Assembly (NCBI RefSeq): GCF_018069565.1
Contig: NZ_JAGPNL010000001.1
Coordinates: 1-64,000 of the forward strand
Reading direction: 5' to 3'
DNA length: 64,000 nucleotides
Origin: Streptomyces tagetis
GTDB taxonomy: Bacteria; Actinomycetota; Actinomycetes; Streptomycetales; Streptomycetaceae
The notes below the pieces were generated by a model, which did not search any database, was not told the origin of the DNA, and saw only the letters and a program-made list of their open reading frames with translations. Of this stretch, positions 62,688-64,000 are shown one piece after another. Made by a program: the position numbers and the translations under genes. Position 1 is the first letter of the stretch. Each line of letters begins with the position of its first letter.

Positions 62688-64000
62688 TCAGCCGCCGGTG
62701 CCGGCCGCCGCGGGCTCCGCGTCCGCGTCCGCGCCCCCGGCCGGGTCCGGGGCCGGCCGGCGCGGCAGCAGGACGGCGGCGGCCAGCGCGGCGACGGCGA
62801 TGAGCAGCCCGGAGACGAGGAACGCCCGCCCGTAACCGGCCGTCACGGCCGCCGCTCCGGCCGGGTCCTCGTGGTGGCGGGTGACGGTGCCCGCGACGGT
62901 GACCAGGACGGCCAGGCCGATGCTGCCGCCGCACTGCCGCGCGGAGTTGAGCAGCCCGGAGGCGAGCCCCGCCTCCTCCCGGGCCACGCCGGAGGTGCCC
63001 GCCGCGGTGTTCGGGACCATGCAGAGCCCGAGTCCCAGCGAGGCGACCAGCGAGGGTCCGAGGATGTCGCCGGTGAAGCTGCCGTGCGGACTCACCGCGC
63101 CGAACCAGCTCATCCCGGCCGCCGCCAGCACCAGCCCGACGACCAGCGGCGGCCGGGGCCCGACGCGGGCCATGATCCGCCCGGCGACGATGGTGCCGGT
63201 GACCACCCCGAGGCTGAACGGCACGAACGCCAGCCCCGTGCGGACCGGGCTGTACTCCACGACGCCCTGGAGGTAGAGGGAGGCGAAGTAGAACGCCCCG
63301 AACTGCCCGCAGGCGATGAGGAAGACGGTCAGGCACGCCACCGCGAGCGACCGGGACCGCAGGATGCCCAGCCGGACCAGCGGCGCCGCCGTCCGCCGCT
63401 CCACCGCCACGAACGCCCCGGCGAGCACCAGGCCGAGGGCCAGCCCGCCCAGTGTCTGCGGGGAACCCCAGGCGTAGGTGTCGGTGCGGACCACCGAGTA
63501 CACCAGCACCACCATCGCCGCCGTGGCCAGCACCGCGCCCGCGATGTCCAGCCGCGGTCGCCGCCCCGGCCGCCGGGCCGGGACGCACGCCACGGCGAGC
63601 GGGATCGCGACGGCGGCGATCGGGACGTTCACGAAGAGGACCCACCGCCAGTCCAGGTACTCGGTGAGCACCCCGCCGAGCAGCACCCCCGCCGCGCCGC
63701 CCGCGCCGGCCACCGCGCCCCACACGGCCAGCGCCCGGTGCCGCGCGGGGCCCTCGGCGAACGTCGTCGTGATCACCGTCAGGCTCACCGGCAGCAGCAG
63801 GGCGCCGGAGACGCCCTGCGCGGCCCGCGCCGCGACCAGCTCCCACGGCTGCTGCGCGAGCCCGCCGAGCAGGGAGGTCACGCCGAACAGGGCCAGCCCC
63901 GCGACCGCCGCCCGGCGCTGCCCGATCACGTCGGCGAGTCGTCCGCCGAGCAGCAGCAGACCGCCGAAGGCGAGCGTGTACGCGTTGACCACCCACTGGA
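62688..64000 (-). CDS. MFS drug-type exporter, 5' end cut by the window
   Basis: The visible part covers most of a DHA2-type major facilitator with many helices (LLLLGGRLADVIGQRRA, LPVSLTVITTTFAEGPARHRAL, GVLTEYLDWRWVLFVNVPIA, LVRLGILRSRSLAVACLTVF, FVPFSLGVVTGTIVAGRIMARVGPR). The start lies beyond 64000. Export of a drug or metabolite is the usual role. No regulator is visible on this side. Confidence 0.85.
   Translation of the reverse strand, partial: QWVVNAYTLAFGGLLLLGGRLADVIGQRRAAVAGLALFGVTSLLGGLAQQPWELVAARAAQGVSGALLLPVSLTVITTTFAEGPARHRALAVWGAVAGAGGAAGVLLGGVLTEYLDWRWVLFVNVPIAAVAIPLAVACVPARRPGRRPRLDIAGAVLATAAMVVLVYSVVRTDTYAWGSPQTLGGLALGLVLAGAFVAVERRTAAPLVRLGILRSRSLAVACLTVFLIACGQFGAFYFASLYLQGVVEYSPVRTGLAFVPFSLGVVTGTIVAGRIMARVGPRPPLVVGLVLAAAGMSWFGAVSPHGSFTGDILGPSLVASLGLGLCMVPNTAAGTSGVAREEAGLASGLLNSARQCGGSIGLAVLVTVAGTVTRHHEDPAGAAAVTAGYGRAFLVSGLLIAVAALAAAVLLPRRPAPDPAGGADADAEPAAAGTGG

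Overview
This window comes from a high-GC Gram-positive chromosome, almost certainly a Streptomyces. The evidence is strong G/C preference at third codon positions, the typical 5S rRNA, and a gene order I recognise from memory as a conserved streptomycete core block (osaC-osaAB, ftsK, rimO-pgsA-cinA-clgR, lhr, recA-recX, gluABCD/gluRK, miaB, miaA, dapF, rshA, hflX). Nothing here looks like a prophage, IS element, CRISPR array or biosynthetic cluster. It is ordinary housekeeping chromosome with a few accessory pockets.

Layout. 1-341: end of an rRNA operon (23S 3' end, 5S, terminator). 385-1216: a shrunken DegT-type aminotransferase remnant and tRNA-Thr(GGT). 1279-11041: the osmotic-stress cluster, with osaC divergent from the poly-HAMP hybrid kinase osaA and the regulator osaB. 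11205-18759: ftsK, a RodZ-like HTH membrane protein, rimO, pgsA, the cinA C-terminal (pncC) gene and clgR. 18998-25689: dps and a small membrane protein, facing the repair genes nei and lhr. 25880-30324: AraC regulator, azlCD exporter, a toroid-fold protein, DUF3046 and an AI-2E-family membrane protein. 30420-32592: recA-recX with an SOS-like box. 33070-37114: an orphan binding lipoprotein, a cysteine dioxygenase/rhodanese operon behind a Cys-rich leader peptide, and an FAD monooxygenase. 37290-44098: glutamate uptake gluABCD, divergent from the two-component system gluR-gluK, plus a membrane-tethered TAXI binding protein. 44196-48315: MazG-like protein, K+/H+ antiporter pair khtTU, and a NarL-type two-component system. 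48372-59811: miaB, LigB-like protein, two small proteins, miaA, dapF, ppGpp hydrolase/synthetase rshA, M1 peptidase and hflX. 59915-64000: two tandem trypsin-like lipoproteins and a truncated MFS exporter.

How parts work together. OsaC (anti-sigma kinase plus PP2C domains) and OsaAB belong to osmoadaptation control. RimO and MiaB/MiaA modify ribosomal protein S12 and tRNA. RecA/RecX, Lhr, Nei and FtsK serve DNA repair and segregation. GluABCD import is controlled by GluRK from a shared intergenic region that holds a perfect palindrome.

The least explained signals are: the Cys-rich leader peptide before a cysteine-degrading enzyme; the uncleaved-anchor TAXI protein beside GluK; tandem 20-bp repeats between khtTU and its neighbouring two-component system; short-period tandem arrays at several gene 3' ends and inside pgsA; and repeated placement of a -10 hexamer 6-7 nt before start codons, suggesting leaderless mRNAs. 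Function calls rest on motifs read by eye. No database search was run.
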